A stretch of DNA of 5,042 nt from the NCBI GenBank assembly GCA_938039305.1, contig CALHUZ010000078.1:1-5042 (forward strand). Direction: 5' to 3'. Each line of letters starts with the position of its first letter. The stretch's first letter is position 1. This document shows, piece after piece, positions 4,329-5,042 of the stretch. The DNA is from an uncultured Saprospiraceae bacterium (GTDB lineage Bacteria > Bacteroidota > Bacteroidia > Chitinophagales > Saprospiraceae). The position numbers and the translations under genes are program-made. The notes below the pieces were generated by a model. It made no database searches and was not told the DNA's origin. It worked only from the letters and a program-made list of their open reading frames with translations.

Positions 4329-5042
4329 ATGAAACGATACCGAATACTGGCATTAACTGATCATCGTAATCACTCGGATCAAAATTCTCTATATCCTCTC
4401 TTAAGAGGTATTCACGCTCATCGACAATGTGAGTCAGTGTATGTGGCAAGCAGAGGTTTTGAGAGGAACAGTTCTTTTTTTCAAGCAGAAAATACTACCC
4501 CATTATTCGCATCAAAAGTTCATGAATCGTTTGACTATACGGAAGATAGCATTAGCTATATAAGTGATATACAAGTAATAAATCCAGAAGACATTGATAT
4601 CCTTATTTTAAGGTTGCCGAGACCAATATCAGACGATTTTTTAATCTGGGTAAAAGAAATATTTAGTGGCAGCTTAATCATCAATGAGCCAAAAGGAATT
4701 ATAGAGACAAGTAGCAAGGCTTATCTTTTGAATTTTCCAGAATTATGTCCTTCTATGAGGCTTTGTGAAAGTATCAGTGATGTGCTTCATGCCGCAAAGA
4801 GATATCCCATAGTCTTGAAGCCACTCAAAGAGTATGGCGGGAAAGGTATCCTAAAGATTAATGGTCTACAATTAGATGATGGTCAAGGCATACATCATAC
4901 TGAGGAGTATTTAGAAAGTATAAGTGAACCGCTAAAGACAGAAGGATATCTGTCGATGAAGTATCTCAAAAATGTAACTGAGGGAGATAAACGGATTCTT
5001 ATTGTAGATGGTGAGATCATGACAAGCGTACTTAGAATTCCA
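4329..5042 (+). CDS. GshB-like ATP-grasp ligase, 3' end beyond the window
   Basis: The frame is open from ATG 4329 to the last base (238 codons, no stop), so the protein is cut at its C-terminus. An in-frame TAA at 4314-4316 fixes this as the first possible ATG. It resembles prokaryotic glutathione synthetase along its length. IDILILRLPRP (89-99) matches the GshB segment that reads VILMRKDPP, and LIINEPKGIIETSSKAYLLNF (116-136) matches the LIVNKPQSLRD...KLF region with K130 as an ATP-contacting lysine. IVLKPLKEYGGKGILKI (161-177) gives K164 and the glycine loop, and GDKRILIVDGE (219-229) matches GDKRVLVVDGE. Missing from view are the second glycine loop and the metal-binding Glu/Asn, which would come in roughly the next 80 residues. 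Joining a carboxylate to an amine with ATP is expected. Glutathione itself is uncertain, because no glutamate-cysteine ligase is seen and the partner gene is another, unlike ATP-grasp protein. RimK-like peptide ligases are an alternative. Confidence 0.82.
   Translation, partial: MKRYRILALTDHRNHSDQNSLYPLLRGIHAHRQCESVYVASRGFERNSSFFQAENTTPLFASKVHESFDYTEDSISYISDIQVINPEDIDILILRLPRPISDDFLIWVKEIFSGSLIINEPKGIIETSSKAYLLNFPELCPSMRLCESISDVLHAAKRYPIVLKPLKEYGGKGILKINGLQLDDGQGIHHTEEYLESISEPLKTEGYLSMKYLKNVTEGDKRILIVDGEIMTSVLRIP

Noticed and set aside
4267..4449. Minus-strand 60-codon open frame across the junction of the two ATP-grasp genes
   Set aside because: It overlaps the start of the GshB-like gene, which is strongly supported by family motifs, and has no recognisable features.

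Overview
The window looks like a stretch of chromosome from a moderately AT-rich bacterium. Bacteroidota is my best guess. The genes have weak or no Shine-Dalgarno sequences, the spacers are AT-rich, and several stem-loops followed by T-runs look like intrinsic terminators. This is inference: no marker gene is present. All supported genes are on the + strand.

Layout. Positions 21-58 hold a terminator for a gene lying to the left. Positions 59-560 carry no gene but are rich in small inverted and direct repeats: a 10-bp inverted repeat 103 bp apart, a perfect 16-bp palindrome, and two families of short hairpins that resemble REP/BIME-type intergenic repeats. Next comes a probable two-gene unit. 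The first gene (561-1067) encodes a small protein of unknown function with a predicted C-terminal coiled coil. The second (1082-1888) encodes a stand-alone SARP/BTAD-type transcriptional regulator. A weak terminator overlaps the regulator's stop codon. It is followed by a compact aromatic amino acid hydroxylase (1940-2659) that keeps the iron ligands but has lost aromatic residues usually found in the pterin/substrate pocket. A well-formed terminator-like hairpin (2779-2828) ends that unit, or sits in the leader of the next one. Two ATP-grasp genes follow 17 nt apart: an unusual 482-residue ligase-like protein (2863-4311) and a glutathione synthetase (GshB)-like protein that runs off the right edge (4329-5042).

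How the genes may work together. Tandem, dissimilar ATP-grasp enzymes suggest stepwise ATP-dependent amide-bond formation. The neighbouring hydroxylase could supply a hydroxylated aromatic amino acid as a building block, and the SARP-type protein could be the local regulator. A small dedicated peptide or amino-acid-derived metabolite pathway is therefore the most interesting reading. The terminators between the three units mean that co-regulation is not shown by the sequence.
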